Shown here: positions 8,962-17,805 of the stretch, piece after piece
Layout of the letters: each line of letters opens with the position of its first letter
Numbering within the stretch: position 1 is the stretch's first letter
Origin: an uncultured Alphaproteobacteria bacterium
GTDB taxonomy: Bacteria; Pseudomonadota; Alphaproteobacteria; HIMB59; GCA-002718135
Direction: 5' to 3'
Assembly: GCA_902620285.1 (NCBI GenBank)
Contig: CACNHT010000009.1
Coordinates: forward strand, 1 to 49,561
Length of the DNA stretch: 49,561 nucleotides
Translations under genes and position numbers: made by a program
Notes under the pieces: generated by a model
Told to the model about the DNA's origin: nothing
What the model saw: only the letters and a program-made list of their open reading frames with translations
The model's database searches: none

Positions 8962-10650
8962 ATGACAGAAGAAAAAAAATATAAAGTTTTAGCTAGAAAA
9001 TACAGACCTCAAAAATTTGAAGATTTAGTTGGTCAAGAATTATTAGTAAAAATTCTATCAAACGCTATAAATAATGATCGGCTAGCTCATGCTTACATTT
9101 TAACCGGTGTCAGAGGTGTTGGAAAAACCACAACTGCTAGACTTATAGCAATGAGTATTAATTGCAAAAATAGGGACAAAAAAAATTGTGAACCATGCGG
9201 AAATTGTGATTCATGCAAATCAACAACTTCAGACAGCAATCTTGATGTTATTGAAATTGATGCAGCATCGAATACTGGAGTTGATGACATAAGAGAAATA
9301 ATTGACAATGTAAAATATAAACCCGTTATTGGAGATTATAAAATATTTATAATTGATGAAGTTCATATGCTTTCAAAAAGTGCATTCAATGCGCTGCTTA
9401 AAACTTTAGAAGAACCACCAGAACATGTTAAATTTATTTTTGCCACAACAGAAATTAAAAAAGTACCAATAACTGTTTTATCGAGGTGTCAGAGATTTGA
9501 TTTACATAGAATAGAGAATAAAATTTTATCAGATCATTTATTAAAAATTTCCAAACTAGAAAATGTTGAAATTGATTTAGACGCTATTTCGTTAATTGTT
9601 AGATCGGCAGATGGATCTGTAAGAGATGGTCTTAGTTTATTAGATCAAGCAATAACTAGCCCAAATGAAAAAGTTGACTCGCAAATTGTAATAAGCATGC
9701 TTGGATTAGCTGATAGAGAAAAAATATTTAACTTAGTTGAAATTATTTTAGAAGGAGATGCGCTTGGTGCAATTAACAAATATAAAGAATTGTATGAATT
9801 AGGAGCAGATATAGCAATGATATTTGATGAACTATTAAACGTAGTACATTTTCTTGTTCAAATAAAAATAGCACCAGATTTAAAAGATGACATTTATATT
9901 CCTGAATTTGAAAGAATTAAGGGAGCTGAATTGTCATCAAAAATGACATTAAATAATTTGAATATTATATGGCAAATTTTATTCAAAGGTTATCAAGAAT
10001 TACAAAATAGTTCTCATTTATATCAACATGGGGAAATGATTATTTTAAGAATAATTTATTTACATGATGGTCCAAGCCCAGAAGATTTAATTAAAAAAAT
10101 GGACAGAGAAGTTGTTGAAAAAAAACCCTTAGAAAAAAATCTTGAATTACAAAATGAAACTAATGAAAATAATAAAGTTCTAAATTTTAATGAAAATAAA
10201 AAAGAAATTTCTCCAAAAGAAAATTTAAATATTAAACATGTTCAAAACTTTAGACATTTTGTCGATATTTTTTTTAAAAATAGAGAAGGATTACTTCACA
10301 CTAAGTTATACAACGATGTGCAGTTAGTCTCTTTTAAAGAAGGAGAGGTTACCCTAAACACATCTAAAATTAATGACACTGGCTTCAACAGAACTGTTGC
10401 GAAATTAATCTCTAAATGGACTGGAAGAATATGGCAGATACATTCATCTACAAGCAATCTTGGAAAAAGTTTGCATGATGAAGATATTATTAACCAACAA
10501 AAAGAAATTGAAATAATGAAAAATCATCCAGAAGTAAAAAAAATATTAAAAGAATTTCCTGAAAGTAAAATTCACGCTATTACAGAACTTGGTGAAATAA
10601 ATGATGGTGACACAGATATAAATCAACCAAAGATGAAAAAGGAGAAATAA
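8962..10650 (+). CDS. dnaX: DNA polymerase III subunit gamma/tau
   Basis: The clamp-loader ATPase that loads the sliding clamp and organises the replisome. From the start chosen (MTEEKKYKVLARKYRP, 562 aa) Walker A GVRGVGKT is at residues 49-56, zinc-binding cysteines at 68, 76, 79, 82 and 85, and DEVHMLSKSAFNALLKTLEEPP follows as the Walker B/sensor region. A Lys/Glu/Asn-rich linker starts near residue 375 before a C-terminal tau domain. An in-frame upstream start at 8929 would overlap the SRP RNA and adds residues with no family counterpart, so it was not used. It overlaps ebfC by one base (TAATG). Confidence 0.95.
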   Translation: MTEEKKYKVLARKYRPQKFEDLVGQELLVKILSNAINNDRLAHAYILTGVRGVGKTTTARLIAMSINCKNRDKKNCEPCGNCDSCKSTTSDSNLDVIEIDAASNTGVDDIREIIDNVKYKPVIGDYKIFIIDEVHMLSKSAFNALLKTLEEPPEHVKFIFATTEIKKVPITVLSRCQRFDLHRIENKILSDHLLKISKLENVEIDLDAISLIVRSADGSVRDGLSLLDQAITSPNEKVDSQIVISMLGLADREKIFNLVEIILEGDALGAINKYKELYELGADIAMIFDELLNVVHFLVQIKIAPDLKDDIYIPEFERIKGAELSSKMTLNNLNIIWQILFKGYQELQNSSHLYQHGEMIILRIIYLHDGPSPEDLIKKMDREVVEKKPLEKNLELQNETNENNKVLNFNENKKEISPKENLNIKHVQNFRHFVDIFFKNREGLLHTKLYNDVQLVSFKEGEVTLNTSKINDTGFNRTVAKLISKWTGRIWQIHSSTSNLGKSLHDEDIINQQKEIEIMKNHPEVKKILKEFPESKIHAITELGEINDGDTDINQPKMKKEK

Positions 10651-10973
10651 TGGTTAATTTAGGTAATATGATGAAGCAAGCTCAACAGTTGCAAAAGAAA
10701 ATGGCTGAAGCACAGAATAAATTAAATGATATTGAAGTAGAAGGCACTTCTGGAGGAGGTCTTATTAAAGTAACAGCTACAGCAAAAGGTATTTTTAAAA
10801 GAATTTTAATTGATGATAGCTTAATAAAGCAAGAGGAGAAAGAAATACTTGAAGATCTGATCGTCGCTGCAATAAATGATGCCAAAGAAAAAGGAGAAGC
10901 TGCAGCTCAAGAAGAAATGAAAAATCTCACAGGTGGCCTACCATTACCTCCAGGAATGAAACTTCCTTTCTAA
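10650..10973 (+). CDS. ebfC: YbaB/EbfC family nucleoid-associated protein
   Basis: A 107-aa DNA-binding protein whose homologues form small dimers that coat the nucleoid. The sequence shows the family outline: MVNLGNMMKQAQQLQKKMAEAQ helix, then GGLIKVTATAKGIFKRILID sheet, then a helix with AINDAKEKGEAAAQEEM and the terminal LTGGLPLPPGMKLPF. It lies between dnaX and recR, the nearly universal arrangement, and starts within the dnaX stop codon. Confidence 0.95.
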   Translation: MVNLGNMMKQAQQLQKKMAEAQNKLNDIEVEGTSGGGLIKVTATAKGIFKRILIDDSLIKQEEKEILEDLIVAAINDAKEKGEAAAQEEMKNLTGGLPLPPGMKLPF

Positions 10974-10975
10974 AA

Positions 10976-11575
10976 ATGGAGCAATCCCCAATAGATAAAT
11001 TAATAAACGATATTTCAAAACTTCCAGGACTAGGAAGAAGATCAGCTCAAAGAATTGCTCTTTTTTTATTAAAAAATAAAGATAAAAATTTATCTCCTTT
11101 AATTGAGAGTTTAAATTTATCTTATAATAAAATTATTGAGTGTTCAGAATGTGGAAATATAGACATGGCAAATCCATGCAATATTTGTGCAAATCCTAAA
11201 AGGGATAAAGCAACAATTTGTGTTGTTGAGGACGTGTCAGATTTGTGGACATTAGAAAAAGTAGGTTTTTATCGCGGCCTCTATAATGTTTTAGGTGGTT
11301 CATTATCAGCGATTCAAGGTATAGGAACTGATGAATTGAAAATAGAACATTTACTAAAGAGAATTGAAACAAACAATGTTAAAGAAATTATTCTTGCCTT
11401 AAGTACAACTATGGAAGGACAAACAACATCTTTTGTTATTGCAGATAAGCTGGAAAAATTTAAAGATTTGAATGTAACAAGACTTGCACAAGGAATCCCT
11501 ATGGGTGGAGAAGTACACTATTTAGATGAAAACACATTAAATACAGCATTCCAATCTAGAAAAAAAATTACATAA
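10976..11575 (+). CDS. recR: Recombination mediator RecR
   Basis: RecR acts with RecO/RecF to load RecA at gaps. The 199-aa protein has an N-terminal helix-hairpin-helix (SKLPGLGRRSAQRIA, residues 14-28), a zinc finger with Cys56, Cys59, Cys68 and Cys71, and a Toprim domain starting at about residue 80 (ICVVEDVSDLWTLE) and ending with TRLAQGIPMGGEVHYLDE. It follows ebfC by 2 bases. All family elements are present. Confidence 0.96.
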   Translation: MEQSPIDKLINDISKLPGLGRRSAQRIALFLLKNKDKNLSPLIESLNLSYNKIIECSECGNIDMANPCNICANPKRDKATICVVEDVSDLWTLEKVGFYRGLYNVLGGSLSAIQGIGTDELKIEHLLKRIETNNVKEIILALSTTMEGQTTSFVIADKLEKFKDLNVTRLAQGIPMGGEVHYLDENTLNTAFQSRKKIT

Positions 11576-11581
11576 ATAAAA

Positions 11582-12091
11582 ATGGATAAATTACTTTACG
11601 TACCAAATCCACTATTACGCCAAAAAGCAGATAAAATTCAGTCTGTTGGAGTTAAGGAAAAAGAAATTGCCAAAAAAATGATGCAAATAATGATAAAAGC
11701 ACCAGGTGTAGGTTTAGCAGCAAATCAAATTGGAATTCTAAAACAAATTGTGACTATATTTTTTGTAGATCAAGAGACTAAAAAAGAAACACAATATACA
11801 TTATTTAACCCAAATATTGTTTCATACTCTCATGAAAAAATTGTTATGGAAGAGGGTTGTTTATCTCTTCCTGAACAATTTGCAGAAATTGAGAGACCTC
11901 AAAATATAGTAGTCGAGTATTTAGATGAAAATAACAAACAAATAACAAAAGAAGTGAGTGGAGTGGAATCAAGAATTTTACAACATGAAATTGATCATCT
12001 TTCTGGAAAGTTATTTGTAGATTATCTTTCTTCATTAAAAAGGAATATAATGATCAAAAAAGTACAAAAATTTTTAAAAAACAAAAAATAA
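11582..12091 (+). CDS. def: Peptide deformylase
   Basis: Removes the formyl group from the initiator methionine. Three metal/active-site motifs are intact in 169 aa: GVGLAANQ (42-49), EGCLS (91-95, Cys ligand) and HEIDH (135-139, HEXXH type). It precedes fmt with a one-base overlap, so the formylation and deformylation enzymes are produced together, a common arrangement. Confidence 0.96.
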   Translation: MDKLLYVPNPLLRQKADKIQSVGVKEKEIAKKMMQIMIKAPGVGLAANQIGILKQIVTIFFVDQETKKETQYTLFNPNIVSYSHEKIVMEEGCLSLPEQFAEIERPQNIVVEYLDENNKQITKEVSGVESRILQHEIDHLSGKLFVDYLSSLKRNIMIKKVQKFLKNKK

Positions 12092-13014
12092 TGAATAATA
12101 AAAAAATAATTTTCATGGGTTCGCCTAAAATAGCTTCTGACTGTCTTGAGGCTTTAATTAAAAGCAATTTCATAATTTCCGCAGTATTTTCACAACCCCC
12201 AAAAAAGAAATCTAGAGGAATGAAAATAATTGAATCCGAAGTCCATCAACTTGCAAATAAAAATAATATTGAAGTTTTTTGTCCAAATACGTTTGATAAA
12301 GATACTATTGATACAGTGAAAAAATTAGATCCAGATTTAATTATTGTCATGGCATATGGTAAAATATTGCCAAAAGATATTTTAGATTTACCACCATTTG
12401 GTTGTATCAATATCCATGTCTCTTTGTTGCCTAGATGGAGGGGTGCAGCCCCAATAGAGCATTCTTTAATGAATGGCGATAAAGAGACAGGTATATCAAT
12501 AATAAAGCTAATTGAAAAATTAGATGCTGGACCAATTATTAATCAAAAAAAAGTAGATATAGAAGACAGTTGTAATAAAAATGAATTAAGTCAAAAATTA
12601 ACAGACGTTGGAATAAAATTATTAGTAGAAACTATTCCTCTTATATTTGATAAAAAAATTTCTTATTCCGATCAGGATGATAATGATGCAACATATGCAA
12701 ATAAAATTTCTTCACTAAACAGAAAAATTAATTTCAATAAATCTGTAAATGAAGTTTTAAATCTCATAAGAGCACATTCTCCTAAACCTGGTGCTTGGTT
12801 TACTATACAAAATGAAAGAATTAAGATCATTAAAGCAAGAAAATCAAATTCTATTGGTAATGCATCGACAATTCTTAACGAGACCTTTGATATTGGGTGC
12901 AATGATGGAAGTATTGAACCACTAATTTTACAAAGAGAAGGCAAAAATGCTATTTCTAAAGATGATTTTCTTCGAGGTTATAGCCTTAAGATTAATGATA
13001 TAATAAATGCCTAA
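12091..13014 (+). CDS. fmt: Methionyl-tRNA formyltransferase
   Basis: Formylates initiator Met-tRNA using 10-formyl-tetrahydrofolate. Residues 1-190 form the Rossmann-like transferase domain with Asn107 and His109 in INIHVSLLPRWRGAAPIE and the catalytic Asp145 in KLDAGPII. The C-terminal OB-like tRNA-binding domain follows, starting near residue 205 with KINFNKSVNEVLNLIRAHSP. The 307-aa length is normal. Its end overlaps truA by 8 bases. Confidence 0.96.
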   Translation: MNNKKIIFMGSPKIASDCLEALIKSNFIISAVFSQPPKKKSRGMKIIESEVHQLANKNNIEVFCPNTFDKDTIDTVKKLDPDLIIVMAYGKILPKDILDLPPFGCINIHVSLLPRWRGAAPIEHSLMNGDKETGISIIKLIEKLDAGPIINQKKVDIEDSCNKNELSQKLTDVGIKLLVETIPLIFDKKISYSDQDDNDATYANKISSLNRKINFNKSVNEVLNLIRAHSPKPGAWFTIQNERIKIIKARKSNSIGNASTILNETFDIGCNDGSIEPLILQREGKNAISKDDFLRGYSLKINDIINA

Positions 13015-13741
13015 CTACAAGATAAAATTAGAATATGATGGGACTAATTATGTTGGTTGGCAACGTCAAGAAAATGGTTTTTCTATTCAACAATTGGTTG
13101 AAGAGGCAATAGAAAAACTATCAAAACAAAAAATAACATTATTTGGAGCCGGTCGAACAGATGCAGGTGTTCATGCAAGAGGACAGGTAGCCAATTTTGA
13201 ATTAGAGCAACATTTTGATACTGACACTATCAGAGATGGCATTAATCATTATCTAAGACCCCAACCCATATCTATTTTACATGCTGAAGAAGTAGATAAA
13301 GATTTTAATTCTAGATTTTCAGCAAAATTGAGATGGTATGAATACAAGATCTTAAATAGAAGATCACCTATTACGTTAGAGCAAAACAAAGTTTGGTGCG
13401 TACATAAAAAAATAGATACTGAAAAAATGATAAAACAATCACAACAATTTATAGGCAAATTTGATTTGTCTGCGTTTAGATCAATAAATTGCCAATCGAA
13501 GTCACCAATTAAATCTATTAATTCACTTGATATAAATTTTAATCATGATGAAATAAATTTTTTAATATCAGCTAAATCCTTTTTACATTCTCAAGTTAGA
13601 ATTATGGTTGGCACACTAGTCGACATAGGATTAAATAAAATAGAAAAATCTATTTCAGAAATTATTCAATCCAAAAAAAGAGAATTTGCTGGAGTTACTG
13701 CGCCACCTGAAGGATTGTATTTATTGAAAATAGATTATTAA
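13007..13741 (+). CDS. truA: tRNA pseudouridine(38-40) synthase
   Basis: Makes pseudouridine in the anticodon arm of many tRNAs. The catalytic motif GAGRTDAGVHA occupies residues 47-57 with Asp52 as nucleophile; LEYDGTNYVGWQRQ near the start and SFLHSQVRIMVGTLVDIG in the C-terminal half are family blocks. Length 244 aa is normal. It ends the def-fmt-truA run, and its TAA stop interlocks with the stop of the convergent CIA30 gene in TTAA (13738-13741). Confidence 0.96.
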   Translation: MPNYKIKLEYDGTNYVGWQRQENGFSIQQLVEEAIEKLSKQKITLFGAGRTDAGVHARGQVANFELEQHFDTDTIRDGINHYLRPQPISILHAEEVDKDFNSRFSAKLRWYEYKILNRRSPITLEQNKVWCVHKKIDTEKMIKQSQQFIGKFDLSAFRSINCQSKSPIKSINSLDINFNHDEINFLISAKSFLHSQVRIMVGTLVDIGLNKIEKSISEIIQSKKREFAGVTAPPEGLYLLKIDY

Positions 13742-14301
13742 TAAAAGCCAATCTCTGATAAACAAATATCTGCTTGAAAATCTTTAAATCCAGCAACTAG
13801 CCCCAATGTCTTGATATTCTGACCAACTAATTTTTTAGGCTGATATGCATTTGATTTTTTAAATTCACTAAAGGGTGCTTTTATTACTGTCCACTCAGAA
13901 TTAGTTTTAAAACTATACTTATAATATTGCCATGGAGCCATTGTCAAAGCGGTTCTTACATGAATTGAATACTCTTCATTATTACCAAAAACTCTAAAAT
14001 AAACTCCCTCAAACTGTTCTGTTGATATTGAAGGTTTTAATTGATTTCTTATTTGAATAAAGCCACCGTTATTTTCAGTCGTAACATTTCCTGTCATATG
14101 ATAACAATTAACATCATTAACTTTTGATATGATCGCTTTACCTTGCGACAACCCACCCATTACTCCATCAGTAAAAAAAGCCCAATTTTGACCTTGAGAA
14201 GAAATTCCAGGTGTTTCTAAGTTATCAAGTATCATTTTATTTTGAGATTGAAGATTGAATGAAAAAAATAAAATAAAAATAAAAATTACTAAATTTTTCA
14301 A
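13738..14301 (-). CDS. Exported CIA30 (NDUFAF1-like) domain protein
   Basis: A 187-aa protein with an N-terminal hydrophobic signal (residues 1-19, LVIFIFILFFSFNL) and a CIA30 jelly-roll domain recognised by LDNLETPGISSQGQNWAFFTDGVMGG, GFIQIRNQL, GVYFRVFGN and the final LGLVAGFKDFQADICLSEIGFY. In mitochondria the CIA30 domain belongs to a complex I assembly factor; the bacterial members are uncharacterised and their exported location argues for a different role, possibly carbohydrate or lipid binding. The start overlaps the stop of the upstream DUF1289 gene as ATGA. Confidence 0.75.
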   Translation of the reverse strand: MKNLVIFIFILFFSFNLQSQNKMILDNLETPGISSQGQNWAFFTDGVMGGLSQGKAIISKVNDVNCYHMTGNVTTENNGGFIQIRNQLKPSISTEQFEGVYFRVFGNNEEYSIHVRTALTMAPWQYYKYSFKTNSEWTVIKAPFSEFKKSNAYQPKKLVGQNIKTLGLVAGFKDFQADICLSEIGFY

Positions 14302-14570
14302 TTTTTACGATTTTCTGCTAATTTTTTCTTAATAAGAGATAAACCTGTTTCAACCTTAGATTTATAAGATTCTTCAAATGCTTCTAACTGCCAATCTGAT
14401 AATCTAGATTTTAGTTGAGATAAATTATTTTGTTTCCATTCATTTGAAGTATTTTCATCTTTCCAAATATCTTTCTCTTCATTAGTTCTTCCACAGCCAT
14501 AGCAATATCCTGATATTGGGTCAGTTTTACATACGCTAATGCAAGGCGAAGTTACTTTGTTCTGTTCCAT
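14298..14570 (-). CDS. DUF1289 family small Cys-rich protein
   Basis: A 90-aa protein with the DUF1289 core PCISVCKTDPISGYCYGCGRT: Cys10, Cys14, Cys23 and Cys26 probably bind a metal ion. An in-frame ATG 12 bases upstream (MYII extension) is possible, but MEQNK gives the common start for the family. Function is unknown. It is coupled to the downstream CIA30-domain gene by a 4-base overlap and is divergent from the dehydratase gene. Confidence 0.8.
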   Translation of the reverse strand: MEQNKVTSPCISVCKTDPISGYCYGCGRTNEEKDIWKDENTSNEWKQNNLSQLKSRLSDWQLEAFEESYKSKVETGLSLIKKKLAENRKN

Positions 14571-14631
14571 GATAATATACATATATTTTTTTTTAGTTTA
14601 TTCCATTAAAACGATGTAAAACTTTAAAATT

Positions 14632-15597
14632 ATGACTGATTTTAGTTATTTAAATGTTGATAATGCTTATAAATTAATTAATCAAAAGGTTACAAAAACT
14701 CCTTTAGTAACTAATGACTATATAAATAATCTTTTAGAAGCAGAAATTTATTTTAAACTTGAAAATTTACAAAATACCGGATCATTTAAACTGCGGGGAG
14801 CTACACATAAAATTACAAAATTAATAGAAAATGTAAAAGACTCAGGTGTAGTAGCATATTCATCAGGTAATCATGCACAAGCCGTTGCTTATGCATCTAT
14901 GATAAATAGTATTAGTGCAAAAATAATAATGCCTAAAACTGCACCTAAAATAAAAATTGAAAACACAAAAAAATATGGAGCAGAAGTTATATTATATGAC
15001 ACTTATTTTCAAAATAGAGAAGAGATAGGAATTGAAATTCAAAAGAAGGAAAATAAAGCTCTTATTAAACCCTATGATGATGAAGATATAATTGCTGGTC
15101 AAGGAACTGCAGCTATTGAAATTGTAAATGATTTGAAAGAGCAATCAATTGAACCTGATCTTTATTTATGTTGTTGTGGAGGTGGTGGTCTTATTGCAGG
15201 AACATCAACCTACCTAAAACATATTTATCCAAATATAAGATCATACTCTGTGGAGCCCGTTGAATTTGATGACACAAAAAGATCTTTAGAGGCTGGTAAA
15301 CTTATAGAAAATAAAAAAAATGCTAAATCTTTTTGTGATGCACTATTGGCACCACAACCTGGTAATATAACTTTTCAAATTAATTCAAATAATCTTGAAG
15401 GAGGACTAAGTGTTTCTGATGAAGAAGTAACCAAAACTATAATCTTGCTAGCTGAACAACTTAAAATAGTTGTGGAGCCAGGAGGAGCAGTTGCAGCTGC
15501 AGCAGTATTAAATAATAAAATTGATGTTAAAAATAAAAAAATTATAGTTATGATTTCTGGCGGTAATATCGATCTAAGTTTATTTAACAAGTTATAA
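14632..15597 (+). CDS. PLP-dependent threonine/serine dehydratase
   Basis: A fold-type II pyridoxal phosphate enzyme of 321 aa that most likely deaminates threonine (to 2-oxobutyrate) or serine. Lys53 in TGSFKLRGATHK binds PLP, SSGNHAQ at 77-83 is the substrate loop, and GGGGL at 183-187 cradles the phosphate. No C-terminal regulatory ACT-like domain follows, so it resembles the short catabolic form (TdcB-like) or serine racemase rather than long IlvA. Serine racemase and 3-hydroxyaspartate dehydratase cannot be excluded from sequence alone. Overlaps the aminopeptidase by one base (TAATG). Confidence 0.85.
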   Translation: MTDFSYLNVDNAYKLINQKVTKTPLVTNDYINNLLEAEIYFKLENLQNTGSFKLRGATHKITKLIENVKDSGVVAYSSGNHAQAVAYASMINSISAKIIMPKTAPKIKIENTKKYGAEVILYDTYFQNREEIGIEIQKKENKALIKPYDDEDIIAGQGTAAIEIVNDLKEQSIEPDLYLCCCGGGGLIAGTSTYLKHIYPNIRSYSVEPVEFDDTKRSLEAGKLIENKKNAKSFCDALLAPQPGNITFQINSNNLEGGLSVSDEEVTKTIILLAEQLKIVVEPGGAVAAAAVLNNKIDVKNKKIIVMISGGNIDLSLFNKL

Positions 15598-17357
15598 TGA
15601 ATCAATCAAATTTAAAAAAATTACAAAATCTATTAAAAGAAAAAGATATCGATATTTTTGTCATTAATAGAAGTGATGAATATTTAAATGAGTATATTTC
15701 CCCAAATGCAGAAAGATTAAATTTTATAACAAATTTTTCTGGTTCAGCAGGAAGAGCAATTATAACGCCAACAGATGCCTTCTTGTATGTTGATGGACGA
15801 TATACTTTTCAAGCGAATACTCAAATTAATGCCAAAGAAATTCAGGCAAAACATTTAAATAGCTTTTGGACAGATTTAGAAAATTTATTAGAAGAAGAAT
15901 ATAAAATTGCATTAGATCCAACTCTTCATTCAATTATAGAAATTGAAAAAGTGGAAAAAATGTTAGAGAATTCAACATCTCAACTCCAACTAATAGATAA
16001 AAATTTTGTTGATTTAATATGGGAAAATCAACCAAAAACTCAGTATACAGATATATTTGATCACCCAACAATTTTTGCTGGTCAGGGCAGAAGTGAAAAA
16101 TTAGATATTTTAAAAAAATTTTTAGATCAAAATGAAATTGATCATTACTTTGTTTCTGGGCTTGATAATATTGCTTGGTTGTTAAATTTAAGAGCAGATG
16201 ATATTAAATATACACCGCTGCTTTATTCATATCTTCTAATTTCAATAAATAATAAACACTCTCTGTATATTAAAGAGTCTTCAATGCCAGAAATTCTAAA
16301 AAAAGAAATCCAAACACTAATAAATATTAATAATATTGAAAATATTGGATCAATTTTTAATAATATTAATTCATCTGAATCAATTGGTTTAGATTTTAAT
16401 TCCACAACTTATTATTTTTTAGATCTTTTAAGAAAACAAAAAATAAAAACTAAAAATTTAGCAAATCCATGTATTTTATTAAAAGCTATCAAAAATGAAA
16501 CTGAACTAGATGGGGCAAAAAAAGCACATATAAGAGATGGTGTTAGTATTACAAAATATATTTATTGGTTAAAAAATATCATGGATCCTAAATCAAATGA
16601 TGAAATAAGTGTTGCAAATCATTTAGAAAATCTGCGAAGAAAAAATGAATTATTTCATTCTCTATCTTTTGATACAATATCAGCAATTGATAAAAATGCA
16701 GCCCTTCCTCATTACCGTGTTACTCAAGAAGGAAAATTATCTTTCTCAGATAATAATATTTATCTTGTTGACTCAGGAGGGCAATATTTTGATGGAACAA
16801 CCGATATAACAAGAACTATAATTTTAGGCGAAGCAACAAAAGAACAAAAAGATAGATTTACGAGAGTTCTTAAAGGTCATATTGCTCTATCAAATCATGT
16901 TTTTGACAAAGGAACAAAAGGTACAGATATTGATTATCTTGCAAGAAAAAATCTGCAAGAAATTAATTTAGATTATGATCATGGTACCGGTCACGGTATT
17001 GGAAGTTTTTTGAGTGTTCATGAAGCCCCACAACGTATTGCAAAAAAATCAATGTTTGATAGCGTTGAGTTGCTTCCAGGAATGATTTTATCCAATGAAC
17101 CTGGATACTATAAAGAAAATGAATATGGGATAAGAACTGAAAACTTAGTTGTTATTAATGAGAATGCTAATAAAAAATTATACTTTGAAACTATTTCTTG
17201 GTGTCCAATTGATTTAGATCTTATTGATAGCACTCAATTAAATGAAATTGAGAAAGAGTGGCTAAATAAATATCACTCACAGGTATATGAAAAATTAGAG
17301 CCTTTCCTTCTAGATGAAGAGAGGAATTGGCTTAAGAGAGTAACTTTGAAAATTTAA
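15597..17357 (+). CDS. pepP: Xaa-Pro aminopeptidase (M24B)
   Basis: A 586-aa cytosolic metallopeptidase removing N-terminal residues before proline. It has the long three-domain build of aminopeptidase P: two creatinase-like N-terminal domains (DEYLNEYISPNAERLNFITNFSGSAG at 23-48; GLDNIAWLLNLRADDI near 191-206) and the C-terminal pita-bread catalytic domain. Metal ligands appear in DSGGQYFDGTTDITRT, in GTGHGIGSFLSVHE, in NEPGYY and in GIRTENL. Nothing is missing. It is followed directly by a hairpin terminator at 17361. Confidence 0.93.
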   Translation: MNQSNLKKLQNLLKEKDIDIFVINRSDEYLNEYISPNAERLNFITNFSGSAGRAIITPTDAFLYVDGRYTFQANTQINAKEIQAKHLNSFWTDLENLLEEEYKIALDPTLHSIIEIEKVEKMLENSTSQLQLIDKNFVDLIWENQPKTQYTDIFDHPTIFAGQGRSEKLDILKKFLDQNEIDHYFVSGLDNIAWLLNLRADDIKYTPLLYSYLLISINNKHSLYIKESSMPEILKKEIQTLININNIENIGSIFNNINSSESIGLDFNSTTYYFLDLLRKQKIKTKNLANPCILLKAIKNETELDGAKKAHIRDGVSITKYIYWLKNIMDPKSNDEISVANHLENLRRKNELFHSLSFDTISAIDKNAALPHYRVTQEGKLSFSDNNIYLVDSGGQYFDGTTDITRTIILGEATKEQKDRFTRVLKGHIALSNHVFDKGTKGTDIDYLARKNLQEINLDYDHGTGHGIGSFLSVHEAPQRIAKKSMFDSVELLPGMILSNEPGYYKENEYGIRTENLVVINENANKKLYFETISWCPIDLDLIDSTQLNEIEKEWLNKYHSQVYEKLEPFLLDEERNWLKRVTLKI

Positions 17358-17360
17358 GTT

Positions 17361-17381
17361 AAGCCGCCTATTATGCGGCTT
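17361..17381. terminator. Hairpin terminator after the aminopeptidase gene
   Basis: A perfect 7-bp stem AAGCCGC / GCGGCTT with a 7-base loop (17368-17374) begins 3 bases after the aminopeptidase stop and is followed by TCTTATTTAT. On the other strand the hairpin lies at the end of a 58-codon gene, whose last codons and stop are within it, so it may serve both directions. Confidence 0.65.
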
Positions 17382-17547
17382 TCTTATTTATATCAAATTC
17401 AGTTTTCAAAAGATGCTTATCTAACTCTATTTTCCATTCTTTTCCATATTCAGATTTAAAATATTTTATTAAATCCTCATCTCTATTGTAGTTTTTGTCA
17501 CTTAAATCTTCGTATACTTTGTTAAAAAAATTAAAAACATTAATCAT
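17371..17547 (-). CDS. Small charged hypothetical protein, 58 aa
   Basis: An open frame starts at ATG 17547 with an AAGGAA ribosome-binding site about 7 bases upstream and ends with TAA inside the terminator hairpin. The product (starts MINVFNFFNKVYEDL, ends DINKKAA) is rich in Asp, Glu, Lys and aromatic residues and has no signal peptide. It reads like a genuine small cytosolic protein: good ribosome-binding site, no rare codon runs, balanced composition with YGKEWKIELDKHLLK. No known family is recognised. It converges on the aminopeptidase with a 13-base gap. Confidence 0.6.
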   Translation of the reverse strand: MINVFNFFNKVYEDLSDKNYNRDEDLIKYFKSEYGKEWKIELDKHLLKTEFDINKKAA

Positions 17548-17805
17548 ATAAAATTCCTTTCATGTTTTTTATGTAATAACTTTTATATGCAATAACAGTA
17601 TAAATTTCTGAATTTTGATATGCATAAAATGCATATAACAAATACATATGTAATTTTATAGAATATCAAAAATACAAATTTTTAATGAATTTTTACTACT
17701 AAAATTTAAGTTTAAATAAATTAGAGAAATTCAATTCGTTCATTATTGACTTTATATTTTAAATACGGTTCAATCTTTTTTATAATCATTTTAATGGAGG
17801 GTAAA
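17548..17805. other. Intergenic control region before the solute-uptake cluster
   Basis: This 258-base AT-rich spacer separates the minus-strand small gene from the plus-strand binding-protein gene and must hold promoters for both. It contains the palindrome at 17618-17636, related words ATATGCAA (17585) and ACATATGT (17643), and a strong GGAGG ribosome-binding site at 17796-17800. No tRNA or other gene is visible. Confidence 0.6.
17618..17636. promoter_or_regulatory. Palindrome, candidate operator
   Basis: A perfect 8-3-8 inverted repeat ATATGCAT-AAA-ATGCATAT lies 170 bases before the binding-protein start. Its size suits a dimeric repressor (LacI or GntR type), but no regulator gene is adjacent, so this is a structural observation only. 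Confidence 0.4.

Noticed and set aside
17746..17805. Longer N-terminus for the solute-binding protein
   Set aside because: GGAGG lies just before ATG 17806, and the Tat signal must be near the N-terminus.
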